Source: Burkholderiales bacterium (GTDB taxonomy: Bacteria; Pseudomonadota; Gammaproteobacteria; Burkholderiales; Burkholderiaceae_C). Taken from it: a stretch of DNA of 64,000 nucleotides. Under the pieces are notes generated by a model. The model was not told the DNA's origin. It saw nothing but the letters and a program-made list of their open reading frames with translations, and searched no databases. Below are positions 45,201 through 47,763 of the stretch, piece by piece. The DNA lies in the NCBI GenBank assembly GCA_019509985.1, contig JAEKLF010000040.1, forward strand, positions 20,693 through 84,692. Reading direction: 5' to 3'. How positions within the stretch are numbered: position 1 is the stretch's first letter; each line of letters starts with the position of its first letter. Made by a program: the position numbers and the translations under genes.

Positions 45201-47728
45201 ATCGTCGTGGCACCGGCCACCTTCACCTCGCGGGTGACGGCGATGCCGGCGTCGACATGGCTGCTGGCGATGTTCAGCGCCAGAGCGCCGGCCGTGGCGG
45301 CCGCGCTGCTGTCTGCGGCGCCCGCGTCGCCGTCGCCGGTGGGTGTCTCGGCTTTGGGCGTTTCACCCGCATCGACGCTGGTGCGCGCACCCTTGTCAGC
45401 GGCGGCGGCGTCGCCGGCCGCGCGCTGGGCGGCCTTCTGCTTGTCGACGTCGCCTTCGGCCGCCTTCTCGGCGGACTTACCACCCTTGGCGCCGGCCTTG
45501 GAGGTGGTGTTGGTCGTCTGCTTGGTCGTGGCGCCGATGTCCAGCGCGCCGCCCAGTTGCAGCGCATGGTCCAGCACCGCGCGGGTGTTGTCCACAACGA
45601 TGCCTGAAGCCAGGGCCATGCCCAGCGCAGAGCTGTCGCCAGCGGCCGTGCCGTCAGCGGTGGTGTCGGCCTGGCCCTCGTGCGTGGCCTTGAGGCTCAC
45701 GTCCTTCAGCGCCAGCGCCGCATCGTCGCCGCGCATTTCAGCCAGCGTGTCGTGGTGGGCGATAGTCATCGCGGCCACCGGGGTCGTCGCGTCGCCGCCC
45801 TGGGCGCCGCCCTTGGCCTCGGTCCTGACGGCGTTGTTCGACTGGGCTTGCAACTTGAGGCCGCCGCCGCCAGCTGCGTTGGCGCCGGCTTCCACGGCCG
45901 CTCGGGCCGTTGTGTCGGCCACGTTGATGGCCACCGAGGCGCCCATGCCATTGCCCGATGCCTGCGCACCGGCCTTGGCCGTGTCGGAGGTCTTGGTTTC
46001 GGCCTTCAGCGTCAGCGTCGTGCCGTCGACGATGGTCAGGCTCGCGCCCGAGGCGATCAGCGCCTCGGCCTTGAGCTGGCCGACGTTGATCGCCAGCGAA
46101 CCCGCGATGCCAAGGCCTGCGCCGCTGGCGCCCGAGGTGGCCTGTGCACCGAAATGCGCACTGCTGGCGGTGGCCGTGGCGTTGACGCCGCCGGCCGCAC
46201 TGAAGCTGGAGGAGCCACCGATCGAGACGCGGGCACCCACCTTGGCCGTGTTGATGGCCGCGGCAACGCCGACGCCGGTGCCGCCAGCGTCCTTGTTGGA
46301 GCCATCGGCAACAGTGCTGAGGCCGCCGTCGGGACCGGTCAGCGCCATGCCGGCGTTGATCGCGATGGTGCCGTCGGCATCGGTCGCGTGCAGGGCGCCG
46401 CTGCTGCCCAGCAGCACGTGCGACTGGCCATCGATGACGTCCACGGCCACCGCGGCGGCGAACTGCAACGAGCCGTCCGCCGTCTTGGCGTCCTGCTCGT
46501 CGAGCTTCTTCTCGCTTTCGTTGGAGCCATCGGCCGACTTCTCGGCACCACCCTTGGTCGCCTTGGCGACGACCTCGGTGCTGCGCGTGGCATCGGCCGT
46601 CAGCGTGATGGAGCCACCCGACAGCGAGGCGCCGTCGGCCAGTTCGGTACGGGTGTCGCCATGCACATAGCTGGCCGCCAGCACGGCACCCTTGGCGTCG
46701 CCGGCCGCTGCGCCGGCGCCACCGTCGGCCGTAGTCTTGGCGCTGACGGCGTTGTGAGAGGCGATGCTTAGCGCACCACCTGCGCTCAGCGCGGAGCTGC
46801 CGGCCACGCGGACATTGGCGTCGCTGTCCACGTGCGTGATGGCGACGGCCGCGTCCTTGGCGGTGTTCTTGCTGCTGTCGTCCGGCGCGCTGGCGAGCTT
46901 GGTGTCGACCTTGGCGGAGGCGTCGATGGCGAGCGTGCCGCCGGCGGTGATCGCGTTGGTACCGGTCAGGGCGACGGCCGCATTGGCCTTGGCGTCGACA
47001 GCGCCTAGCTTCAATTGCTTGCCGAACAGTTCGGTGTCCTTGCTGTCCAGCGCGACGGTGGCCTGCGCGTCCAGGCTGATGTTGCGGCCCGTCAGTGTCG
47101 CGCCCAGCAGGTTGACCTGTGCGTCGGCCACGGCATGGATGTCGCTGCCCAGCACGCCGCCCTTGGTCTCTTTCTGGGCGGCCAGGCGAATGTCGTTGCT
47201 CGTGTGGATACTGGTGCCGGCCAGCACGTCGATGCGCTCGGCCGATTGCAGGTCCAGGTCGCCTTCGATGTCCAGCGCACCCTTCACCTGCACATCGTCG
47301 GTGCTGGTGACGAAAAGGCCGGCGGCGTCACTGCCGTCGATGACAAGCTGGTCGTCACTGACGCCGGGCAGGTCGGTGCCGCCGTCGAACTCGATCTTGA
47401 TGGCGAAAGGCGAGGTGTTGCCGTCGAGATTCAGCGTCAGGTGGTCGCTGAAGGCCGAGCCGGTGAACGACACGCGAAGGTTCTCGTCCAACGCTTCCGA
47501 AGCCAGCACCTGGTTGCCGCTGCGCAGTTGCAGCGTCAGCTGCGGGCCGTTGTTGACGATCTCCAGGGTCGCGTCCATGCCCTGCGTGGCCGACTGCGCC
47601 GAGTAGCTCATCGTCGTGTTGAAGTTCGGCTGGGGCAGCGGCGTGGCCGACAGCAACAGGCGCGGCTCCAGCGTTTCGATGACGGGCTTGTGGGCTTGCT
47701 TGCCCAGGCGCTTCGATTTCTTGGCCAT
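18254..47728 (-). CDS. giant LEPR-XLL surface/adhesin-like repeat protein
   Basis: A single unbroken frame of 9,824 codons (roughly 1 MDa). From the N-terminus: basic leader with LEPRLLL (20-26) and no classical Sec signal; Ala/Gly/Asp-rich beta-strand repeats to about 4000, including ~395-residue units near 760-2360; short HGLATGD-type modules (~4150-4450); RTX-type calcium repeats (~5400-5750); a propeller-like segment with repeated W/D motifs (~5780-6080); a first beta-helix (~6160-6600); a jelly-roll-like segment NLLANAGFEAGLAGW (~6615-6775); four beta-helix units (~6900-9330); two Ig-like segments (~9330-9550); then cohesin-like and dockerin-like domains (~9565-9760). I noticed only three Cys. 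It is probably a cell-surface or secreted adhesin/matrix protein. ATG at 47728 has a good Shine-Dalgarno. Flanking genes supply the TolC, HlyD and SecA-like parts. Domain borders are estimates from reading; function is inferred. Confidence 0.85.
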   Translation of the reverse strand: MAKKSKRLGKQAHKPVIETLEPRLLLSATPLPQPNFNTTMSYSAQSATQGMDATLEIVNNGPQLTLQLRSGNQVLASEALDENLRVSFTGSAFSDHLTLNLDGNTSPFAIKIEFDGGTDLPGVSDDQLVIDGSDAAGLFVTSTDDVQVKGALDIEGDLDLQSAERIDVLAGTSIHTSNDIRLAAQKETKGGVLGSDIHAVADAQVNLLGATLTGRNISLDAQATVALDSKDTELFGKQLKLGAVDAKANAAVALTGTNAITAGGTLAIDASAKVDTKLASAPDDSSKNTAKDAAVAITHVDSDANVRVAGSSALSAGGALSIASHNAVSAKTTADGGAGAAAGDAKGAVLAASYVHGDTRTELADGASLSGGSITLTADATRSTEVVAKATKGGAEKSADGSNESEKKLDEQDAKTADGSLQFAAAVAVDVIDGQSHVLLGSSGALHATDADGTIAINAGMALTGPDGGLSTVADGSNKDAGGTGVGVAAAINTAKVGARVSIGGSSSFSAAGGVNATATASSAHFGAQATSGASGAGLGIAGSLAINVGQLKAEALIASGASLTIVDGTTLTLKAETKTSDTAKAGAQASGNGMGASVAINVADTTARAAVEAGANAAGGGGLKLQAQSNNAVRTEAKGGAQGGDATTPVAAMTIAHHDTLAEMRGDDAALALKDVSLKATHEGQADTTADGTAAGDSSALGMALASGIVVDNTRAVLDHALQLGGALDIGATTKQTTNTTSKAGAKGGKSAEKAAEGDVDKQKAAQRAAGDAAAADKGARTSVDAGETPKAETPTGDGDAGAADSSAAATAGALALNIASSHVDAGIAVTREVKVAGATTITAQAEAQSAAVADGSATTAGSDGVGIAIALNKGSVETNAYMAGKLASKGLSLTAGTAGDAKNTSKAQATAGAGGGKFGAAGALAINVGTSHTTAGVENMAQLALDGSDLAIKAQSSSEHTAEAKPKEVSGKKTGVGAAVALNLVDETTTARIQGAAKIDGAAKVDVTADSKNKLATTAEAGAAGASAYAPSIAVTLATLDTTADVSGGGTLAASGALTVTAKHAGDATTTAIGKADGGDNQDTAVGIALAAGAVRDTTKASFDRHATVGGKADIAANSQQSSTSTATAGAKGGKAKDADTDAKATDKQKDAAVASADKAAKDAGQRGQADDAAKAPKAEAPDAAGNGSSAVSAAGAIALNIADSHTEACLGGELTVGDAVSVKALADIDGKAEADASAVVASTSADDDTGAGIAVALNVADVDVLASVAGVVTSKGLSVNAGMAGDDAKHSFSAASTSGAGGGEVGVAGSLAVNVGGVDTTARLNDTARVNQVGDAAVTVAAASSTENTAEAKPADGASGSGSKTGVGASIAVNVIDETTRAAAEGQAFVQGAGDLSITADSESAITTAAENGAEAKDKTGDAVTPVFAVTVANLDTIAEATGAGTLAGSGALKIDAEHTGEAKTSAKGKPTGTDSAVGIAVAVGVVNDTTRATFDREATFGGRVDVGASSTQSSATSASASAKGGAAKKADDSDDKAVDKQKDGARKAADKVAADTGKRDSKEAGDTPKAEVADKDGKADGQSAVSVAGAVAVNLSVSRTSASVAGKLIAGDAVSVQSLADIDGSATADGTAALGKPADDNKDDWGVGAAIAINVGDVENRASISGEVTAKSLAVTAGMVADKDGKTGKHAFAATATSGAGGGDVGVAGALAINVGDAKTEALLSAGAKITQTGADGAVKVSAKSSSDNSATAKPKSEVDGRKTGVGASAAINVVDDNTRAAIEGQANVNAEGGIAVAADAKHAVKTTAEGGAKATGAGGDAVVPVAAVTVAHLDTIAQATGEGDALNAGKDIAISAKHSGNAETTATGNATATDTAFGAAVAVGVVVDKTSAVLDRDAEAGGAVKVSAASAQASTASATASAKGGKQDDKADPKADPKGVDNQKDGQRKAADSVAAQHGQRDSADAPTKGKAEVSDISSTNGASTARSVAVAGAVAVNVADSDTLAASGAGRKIKAGKDVSLQSTADSDAKAQADGSAVVKQQGDGSNDGVGVAVAINVANVSNRALVGADNEIEAKGLGVHATNGAADDGQPAPTMAFEARAKSGAGSDKVGVAGSVAVNIADVDSTATVSGSAKLKLKGGDLTVASQSNTRADAVAEPKDKVGSQAGTVGVGASVALNVINTDTTSRVEDGASMAGTVADAKIAASGEHSVNTVAKNGAAAGKTGGGSGTGVGAAVAVAVVNHDKAAALGAGDGALNASGKVEISATHKNTALMTSDADGVGGEAGVGANVAVQVLDDEVSATAGRSVNAAGDIAVTSAAQVASNIQARASAQGASKGAKSADTEAEGQVKNNPNAEASDKDVPKAKDGADAADAKADEQASIKAADVGVAAVVSVTSLHLRNTASVAAGAELKAGGDLSVAASTDADATNQARGNANGIATDTSVGAAVSVTAAEISGRALVGDGAKLEGRNVSVTAGNVAADGSSDFRTTAAASSGGKDEGWAGSAAVAVVHQNTEARVGAGAELQASEYLTVAAKSRIGQQTLAGGGALGGNRGVGAAFAVTVLDNDTVAAVGDHASLDAPGAIVVSADAAVNPLLAQLDPNGKIPLVPDSKYVSSGAAGAGVSSGDTAVGGSVVVNVFDEVTEASLGRNVDVNHRIVNAPATQSVTIEAKDHTSIVSAAGALAAALKDGTAVTAGVDVGVFHKNTAASIGQGSDVDAQGRVAVRAASDEDVLSVAAAAGLSTSVGVGGSVGVLVMDTATTATVGQAAKVDAGAIDVLASGQLKSLQVAGQLAVGADAGVGVSNTTLVHTDRVEATVGDQAKLATRGADADITVKADSAEDVRTIAAAGAGSGTAGVAGSAVVNVLNETTRATVGDGVAVTTTAGDLQVLAKDRTDLLAIGGSVALGGTAGVGAGAGVNKLGKTTEAQIGSGAAASVGGNIRVDAASQETLTSVAAAGSAGGTAGVAGAAGVLVADVTVRAFIGDDPLDASASLGAGDVHARGSIAIAADDKLDSTNIAGTLALGGSAAVGAAVGVPVVTKKVEAFVGQGAKVTADGQDAIQAATGDLVESFSAGSGKNLSVAAGIANGQRPTAADLRFAPVSTAVDGDHDGQDDRGNDPLFTQLRDTALATEAVQGLAISATNRDSLKNWAVSGSGSGAAAVSVAAGVSVVDSTVSARVGDGAQVNTDLSTAAARQSVHVGASNDLYQLDVGGSIGIAAGAGVAPAVGVSSVAMNTSAAIGAGASVNARADVSVGASADENLVMVNAGVGGGTAGIGGSVSVPIVNNTTTTTIGAGASVMAGGTLDVTADDSSRMRVFSGAIGAGVAGLGASVGVLNLGKTTTAIVGANAQLDGAAGVNVQATSAESVTHLAAAAGAGVAGIAGGVAVTLIDSNTTALVDTGARINERDQAAASADQDVNVRAANTVQTRSFAGSLAGGVVGIAGAIDIGSVKNDTNATVKAGAKVGAKDDVTIEASQQADHRGFTMSAGGGVVGLAGAVSVWSLGTPLSGAYSNSDNATDNAFENDKNVRMDQLAADQAGGEGARVGGLLNGYAKGNTADGRTSASERLAKINAGAGGSVNAKSANAAGIKALLANPAETKGTQATVEAGAQVTAGDDIAVQAKDASQAQLTVGGGAVGLVGVGGAVAVLNVAHNARTSVAGSLAAGGDVVIAAELDENIVQRTVAAAGGLVGLGASVSFVNDASVVQAALAEGGIVGKAASLSVTADADQTLKLQTSGATVGAAAVGPSFAKLTVGKANVNEVAATIGANARIGQTGGVGDVEVAARSEITADVDVSALTGGLVAAQANAAIADVRPEVRAAIGDGTLLSSTGDVDVLAAADHRVETDVRALTVGGATEGYSRSRATLDPDVIASAGGTLNAGGGIAVHAAYNVDPSTGVALRPADGRLAGAFANADAPVVAASSAARSDVTVFATPDVQALVNANARLTAGSQVAVHADGVNLAQADGNGFMAGLAGVGFLDATATASSSEKALVGNGASINAASLDLQAEGVDRALAHAESTNVAGFSGSGSDVTATVKPTVQAQLGTNAKVETTGNAVLRASSLTDADALAQGLNIALAGSFGKVDATATATPTVTALAGAGSEIKAQDVTIEAVHGAPASLSDGSIASVDTTANSITTAQAHGLATGDRIQYAPGEGHAALGGLVADKSYGVIVIDADTVVLGNPFAAGNVDAKADIIRFASPHGLATGDQMVYDHANGGSGIAGLVKGQSYFVRVIDAYTVKLGTSLAQVTQGLAVFSGAAANAATDAIMLANHGFADGQAVTYRGPYAPAFYGSSVDADGDRIYLPAPVNGTALRTGDKITYTTSGTSLGGLGNNGTYYVYRVDADAIKLSTGPIKGDGTDVFVNLSRSAAADTATHTLTRFGEKAIAGLVSGQTYYVKRIDANGFLLSTTPGGAAVNITAAGVGAQYVGVEGLDLDATGASGQQWLAADLTGALDGNSQRLVGAGGLVSANNDLGIDGVSRAVAVAPSFALGVAGVGADALVNESPTVTAGLGNGAQISATGNVEIASRNHGTAAAQAGAGAGALVGGFGHSDVKIYLTQSSTANVGTGAQIDAGGSIGVTADNRVVAVGTAYAGGAAAGISSNGADSLVQALPTTTTAIAADARLKAKGDVDLKATMGAEGSSTADSFAYAFLGSGGSANAWWTIGNAGDDNFGGAARETQVNIGAGALVASDKKLNLLAQVDESRIGAAAEASAGSVLYSDPDSKARTFFNSNARVNVAGGAQLKGVDALDVTAAHQNANLNSHAYSDGGSIAGAPESHAWAMQQQASLIQVDDGASLASRAIDVEAIVAGSRPDASSDADGFSALPWEQADHEETELNNRQRVIHYDGDLILLSAPVPRLVVDEAGHIVEAQGVTAHEQAGLIVVDGIDNDGNAGTVRFATNAQPLLPLSNMGRIEGSLGTLISRHSYETVDLINHSSKELQVGDINPVDLSGHAKVTIATERNELGFDIVNEYGPTAINIESGGNVALTGLIDNPIGTTTVTTDGDVRSVSDAQKLRSNTVALDAKGDIGQGQRLDVQLVASAGREAGLTALAGGELALGLALLDRGGANPGKLNVGLLQAGGDIDLLLRPTLMQTAASQVLGSYVVDVTETISGGTAGATASYVNHYKPDGSGPAFIAPLAIFGTGGTEIDTQTNFALLKADGNIAVKAEPGATRIDVTANADVTGTGHVDVRTNGSIQLTETAGDLRLGQVQSTGARDVTLAAADGGIVDALNDAAADVIGGKITLTAQDGAIGALLNDVEIDSAGLVRANASKDVYLAETAGALQVDQVAATRGDVRLTTLDSNADGENIEVGSAAQISAVAGAVTLQAGDAISIAGKVQAAGRLTMRADYRNADKGQGGGVLAAGQVSASDILLEGDSDDDTLDVSALGIATTAYGYGGKDRITGGSAADQLYGGDDADDLSGGAGDDLLVAGNGDGDRLAGGDGKDLIYGSDVGADWIDGGAGADEIHGLGGDDRIDGGAGDDWIDGGAGNDTLYGGLGADTVYGHLGDDTLVGFAVDGSDDGAADKLFGEWGDDRIAGGAGNDLMDGGWGNDDITAGAGDDIVHAGHGLNTIDAGDGNDQVYGSDDGADQIVGGAGDDRLYGFAGNDVIDGGSGDDVIEGGAGDDTLMGGAGSDVMLGGADHDTLYGHSLSGAGDDNAVDYLYGDFGTGGNEAGSGRDKLYGQGGNDLLFGEGGDDFIDGTQGFGRVEASGGSGNVIQFGGNGDDAGFTAPAATAAPTLQAVDYTMDRGAMPGLPDGIVQRGRWGDLGQLSQGLSSQPAVAIAPGGAQYIAWTDMRNGEHSIKVAKLDNGSWTDLGSIAGSAADAALAIDANGTPVLTWTSQGDIHAARFAAGQGWVDLGNLSGSHQASQSQVVTTGNGPVVAWIEAGAVKVNRYENGHWNALPVLTSGSELQGLTLACDGTRVAAAWTETVNGEHRVVVQELAGNGWTVLAGSTGAAAEPSLAYFQGKLYAAWQAQADQGAAIAVVAYGNDAARTPLEIGRYGVPGGHELPSNPTLSAGGSTLRLVWLSAPGGVALDSRLYALRFDGSAFVEEVPGDASGVGLSLTGGRGTHVAVTTDAGGRTLLAWLDAASGQPETYARTMGQQITRTFVADASAGVTVQSILDANDLGAGDGIIVIGAHGDVNIAADDAGVALYGDAGSLGKLTIAASDVLLQRIHAGAVIVDGHRATVTESTIASLELRSGSGAQATANRIAGQLMIGNGVSGALVDHNTIAGIKVGAASNLTLSFNTVNATLTGIELTAVASGRIRGNFITGGNTGLDIAAAFTGLIDGNRISGAATGVRYAAAAALSSNLISSNTVGVRASVAGDQGLGFMAGSGVNQLSGNATGLVLVNASAQRQEISGSTVAVTGSGTLGGTSLDLAMDLRDNRRGVAAFTGTVQYSRFTANQVAIDVTAAMGGLKVQHNVFDRNVQAGLQITGTTDVRIAQNTFYAKTGDNIRVVDGSRNVEIQGNILWSEGGYDIYVANDSQAGFFSDYNNLYKTGAGKLVFWTKDFADVLDWQMDVARYDLHSIGATSVNPDWARPRLVDAANGNFRLTDVVAGLRASSPDVDASNAWLDLGQSTAYRNLLANAGFEAGLAGWATNGDVTVKTSGGYEGSNYVQGGNAKSVDVAQRVDLLAAGYSAAQLDGGALDLVFSARLKTLAESQRDAGHVMVQLLAADGTTVLGQLEVDSTKAADRWELVGGRVDVAAGTRFAKIVISADRNTGTANDVQIDGAMVAVVADGYIPDLGAYGAGSHEAPDATATKIMLRWPDLYTDWEAHEPQVIRWETVNNRGDSAVRIDLLQDTPDGPKLLKTITASTADTGEFIWRPGDDSGIAFGTEGLRIQVSLVQQPEVIDRAQETFSVPQDGTQYYVDATTGSNRNTGKSADAPKANPVNLLRAYELKAQDTLHVAAGDYALIDNIAITGTAGALDQSVTGALAELGQDEGFTITGPADLSKIARLFPAITGNRTQALIELSDADFVTVRNLTLEGARQGLNVHADSEGFQAANITASGHAGDGIVIAGASKFATYDGLRAFGNGGSGIVIGGEFDTLSHASVWNNAKQGIDVSVAFTAALDNEAHDNGEWGMRFSAAGAARIQRNNGHDNRYGLSVSNSVAGVQTLVGDTDLAAGNGNRIWANRDAGITGSGAIVAGNVVSGSTGNGAWGISASNAVVASNVVFGNDSGVKATGGTSRIANNRVYANAKVGVQTDRAELAANTVYSNATGLRIDDPSGGATSVNIHNNLVYANSLGGVEIASANGLEFVNNTVVQLAGNALTVLAGKNLHLANNILGSTQGYAISVSATAQTGFTSDYNLFLAGTAKVGLWQGQERRTLADWRGGSFTDANSLVADAGFVDMDGADDVLGYVNAQQNGSDDDFHERSSYGGFAGGSGLAPVVGQAGLPVMVAAQALTSAEQAVTIDRGRATDAFGNEPATNGGYVNIGSYGNTAQAGRSPAQFITVLSPNGGERIGQNSQVELRWRSTGFAGTVNIEVRGAGQADFTRIASGEANDGSYLWNVDAALFPAGKDYEVRVVSVSTPTVSDTSDARFEVLGRIRTYYVNDNSLAGDEYASAVGNDANDGLTPDKPKASIQAVLLAYDLNPGDVILVDTGNYTLGTNIFVVAQDTGVTIQGAETHATVLNRGNKASGTAVFEFQGADDVTLQNLSITGALTGVMIADGVDSDGIAIVDSRVYGNGNGGSTNAIFVGTGNTGFTMTGSEVSNNTGLRGVYVNAADARISANVVKDNSGVGMELHGARQQVLGNTVTGNAGGGIAIDNNNASAAADLAKVSGNTVQGNGSGKGGIGAAGNVQVSGNTVKGQTGINGSGLSLSGGALGTGNEVKENAIGIAVSGTGIAQGNHVFNNVTGVSASGSGGQVLGNLVENNTAGGVAVTVNGASTQIRNNRIVGNGGASVLLDSTTLVNGVRPTVENNTIITSGDAIVVRNASKDVRIANNILDVRGSGYAISVDKTSQDDFASDYNLFALGTNAKLGSWEGKTLATRADWAYELGQDTHGLTGTPGYVNEAAGDVHLRADSAAVDRGDPASAFSKEPAPNGGRIDIGAYGNTAGATPSASTYLQLTGPNGLEKLVVGKAATITWRSAGLVQGTLVTVEVSLDGGQHWTAVATAGINAQGAGQASWTPTQAASGNSALVRISTADGVVDQSDEAFLIANVGKAYYVNDGSTAGDSYASAAGNNANAGTSADKPMASLAALLRAYQLQPGDIVYVDSGNYQLAGNIVLGAEDSGIEIRGTSATVLDRGNTSTDMAVFEFRGADNVTLTNLGITGGLYGILIADGVHSDGITVAGSRIYGNGLSGSTTTAISVGNGNERFTLSGSELRGNLGRGAVIDSDDALITGNKISGNGSMGLELRGARGQVLDNEAWGNAGEGLSVVNQFNLGAADVTRAERNLVHDNKGSNGGLYAQYNVVASGNVARDNTVQGISVYNGAVASGNEVSGSKTGILASNGGRAENNHVTGNGIGVALSGTSVASGNLIERNAGVGAEVRQNSAGAQVRNNRIVGNGGAAVRLDHVGTTQGQRTTVESNTIITNADGIVVQSSGTGVLLANNIVDVRGSGFAIKVDETSEAGFGSDYNLFALGANAKLASWESKTLASRADWAYELGQDLRSLTGTPGYVNEAAGDLRLRADSIAMDRGNPASAFGKEPAQGGGRIDLGAYGNTAEATPSASAYLQLTGPNGLEKLVVGQPVTISWRSTGLAQGTQVSVSYSLDGGLHWGTLGTGALDAQGRGQLAWTPQQATAAGNTALVRVSTDAGISDLSDEAFLIANAGKVYYVNDGSTAGDEYTTAMGDNANSGKSADKPMASLAALLRAYDLNAGDVVYVDTGSYALASNVVIGTEDSGVEIRGAAQAGHVTLLNRGNTASGMAVFEFQGADDVTLANLSVTGAINGVRMDAGVDSDRITIRDSRIYGMTGYGVTVGTSNDQVALLGSQVFSNANGVQMSGTADRVENGEIWNNTGRGISVSGADANAADASIVRNNRVHDNSNYGIYADGRTQVTGNTVTGHLGSLAAVYLNGANVSASGNFVSGNKLGVSLNSGARLSGSEVYANTTGVYVDGGTVSGNRIYSNATGVLDYRNALIENNLVYANSNVGIEVTDTQSATTGAIRSNTIYQPVGDGLRIGASATNVQLFDNIVVVNAGYAITVASAASLKSSDYNLFWAPGAKVGLVGGVQRTTLADWQAGGLDAHSKAGDPLFQDVDGADNVLGERGVATGGGSDDNFGLRAGSAAIDMASTANGAVLDIEGRVRRDELATPNGSGGFADAGACEFQGSSADTTAPRVTGITGLVPGSAAIELSFSEALDAVSARSAGNYRLVNAGADGLFDTADDVRVTLKPVYVAGEGRVVLQLVGGTLADGNSRLTVSGGLLDEAGNKLQGGDWVSNYAVVPPAAAPHVSSFEATDWGFRLRFDTAVDASRLNLYTAGNGAADLTVTGPGGQAITGSVVLDADGRGFAFVRSGGVLAAGSYTVALAARGDSLLSTAGKPLEVDYVKSFSVAISSAAVLGIGEIARGPGQALANPAAAQVFPLTLDNAAGATQVSFTLRYDPALLNVSGLEGGSLPVGSTVTLDLSAPGQMKVTIVASSPLASGRIVLGNLIATVPTTASYGAAHLLSFTGMQIDGGTKPVKADAGLHVVAYLGDATGDRGYSTDDSGRIQRVATRADSGFAAWPLLDPLLLGDISGNGLIQANDAAKLNLHIGGTPQKEIPAIPQFNLSAKPSGFAIGEPGSGWLDSWLGDAGQKKKANDWSITVPQATLTPAIELDKH
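18450..19035 (-). other. cohesin-like plus dockerin-like C-terminal domains of giant protein
   Basis: Cohesin-like segment around residues 9565-9690 (QVSFTLRYDPALLNVSGLEGG, a typical cohesin strand pair). It is followed by two EF-hand-like loops at about 9690-9760: GDATGDRGYSTDD and GDISGNGLIQANDAAKL, each with acidic residues at loop positions 1, 5 and 12 or close substitutes. This is the duplicated calcium-loop layout of type I dockerins. The assignment rests on motif reading, not a profile search. Confidence 0.7.
19740..27030 (-). repeat. four tandem right-handed beta-helix units in giant gene
   Basis: Each unit opens with a YYV(N/D) block followed by a DKP-ASL and YxLxxGD motif (near 27013, 24955, 23085 and 21240), giving periods of about 1.85-2.06 kb. 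Within each unit, short imperfect turns of the GNxVxGNxxGI type repeat, as in pectate-lyase-like/NosD-like parallel beta-helices. Units are joined by an Ig-like linker (for example VSLDGGQHWTAV). DNA identity is highest between the second to fourth units, pointing to recent duplication. Confidence 0.75.
30480..31510 (-). repeat. RTX-type calcium-binding nonapeptide repeats
   Basis: About 340 residues built of GGxGxDxL-like nonapeptides (for example DGGAGDDWIDGGAGNDTLYGG), the calcium-binding beta-roll of type I-secreted proteins. Unusually the block lies near residues 5400-5750, the middle of the protein, not close to the C-terminus. Confidence 0.88.
34390..35290 (-). repeat. HGLATGD / GLVxGxxYxV module array in giant gene
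   Basis: At least three to four imperfect copies of a ~60-80 residue module. Each has a HGLATGD-type turn, a GGLV or GLVxGQSY strand and an IDAxTVKLG strand. I do not recognise a named family with certainty; similar modules occur in other very large bacterial surface proteins. Residues about 4150-4450. Confidence 0.6.
40640..45560 (-). repeat. ~395-residue long tandem repeats in giant gene
   Basis: A charged (D/N)xQKxxxRxAxD block recurs near 45433, 44272, 43090 and 41881 (spacing 1161, 1182 and 1209 bp), with a more diverged fifth (VKNNPNAEASDKDVPKAK) near 40640. Between the charged blocks the same order recurs: a GVGxAVAxNV strand, a SGAGGGxVGVAGSLAVNV strand, TGVGAS, and an AVTVAxLDTIA strand. 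The charged linker alternating with Ala/Gly beta repeats suggests modular rods separated by flexible segments. Confidence 0.75.
47651..47671 (-). other. LEPR-XLL N-terminal motif of giant protein
   Basis: Encodes LEPRLLL (residues 20-26) within the context VIETLEPRLLLSATPL, preceded by a Lys/Arg-rich start. The LEPR-XLL motif is known as an N-terminal feature of very long repetitive bacterial proteins and is thought to be a sorting or export signal; its receptor is not established to my knowledge. Confidence 0.85.
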
Positions 47729-47741
47729 GGTGTCTTTCCTT
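47729..47741 (-). promoter_or_regulatory. ribosome binding site of giant gene
   Basis: AAGGA (47737-47741) lies 8 nt before the ATG at 47728, supporting this start. The start lies 35 bp after the tolC-like stop. Confidence 0.7.
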
Positions 47742-47763
47742 GGAGATTCGTCAGGTGTTCGAT

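Noticed and set aside
39326..45607. Very long plus-strand open frame (2,093 codons) opposite the giant gene, and others such as 21998-27838
   Set aside because: Antisense shadows of a high-GC, strongly biased, repetitive gene; composition is low-complexity without recognisable domains, and the minus-strand frame contains clear RTX, beta-helix and dockerin motifs.
18254..47728. CRISPR-like or tandem DNA satellite in the giant gene
   Set aside because: All periodicity keeps the reading frame and follows protein repeat units.
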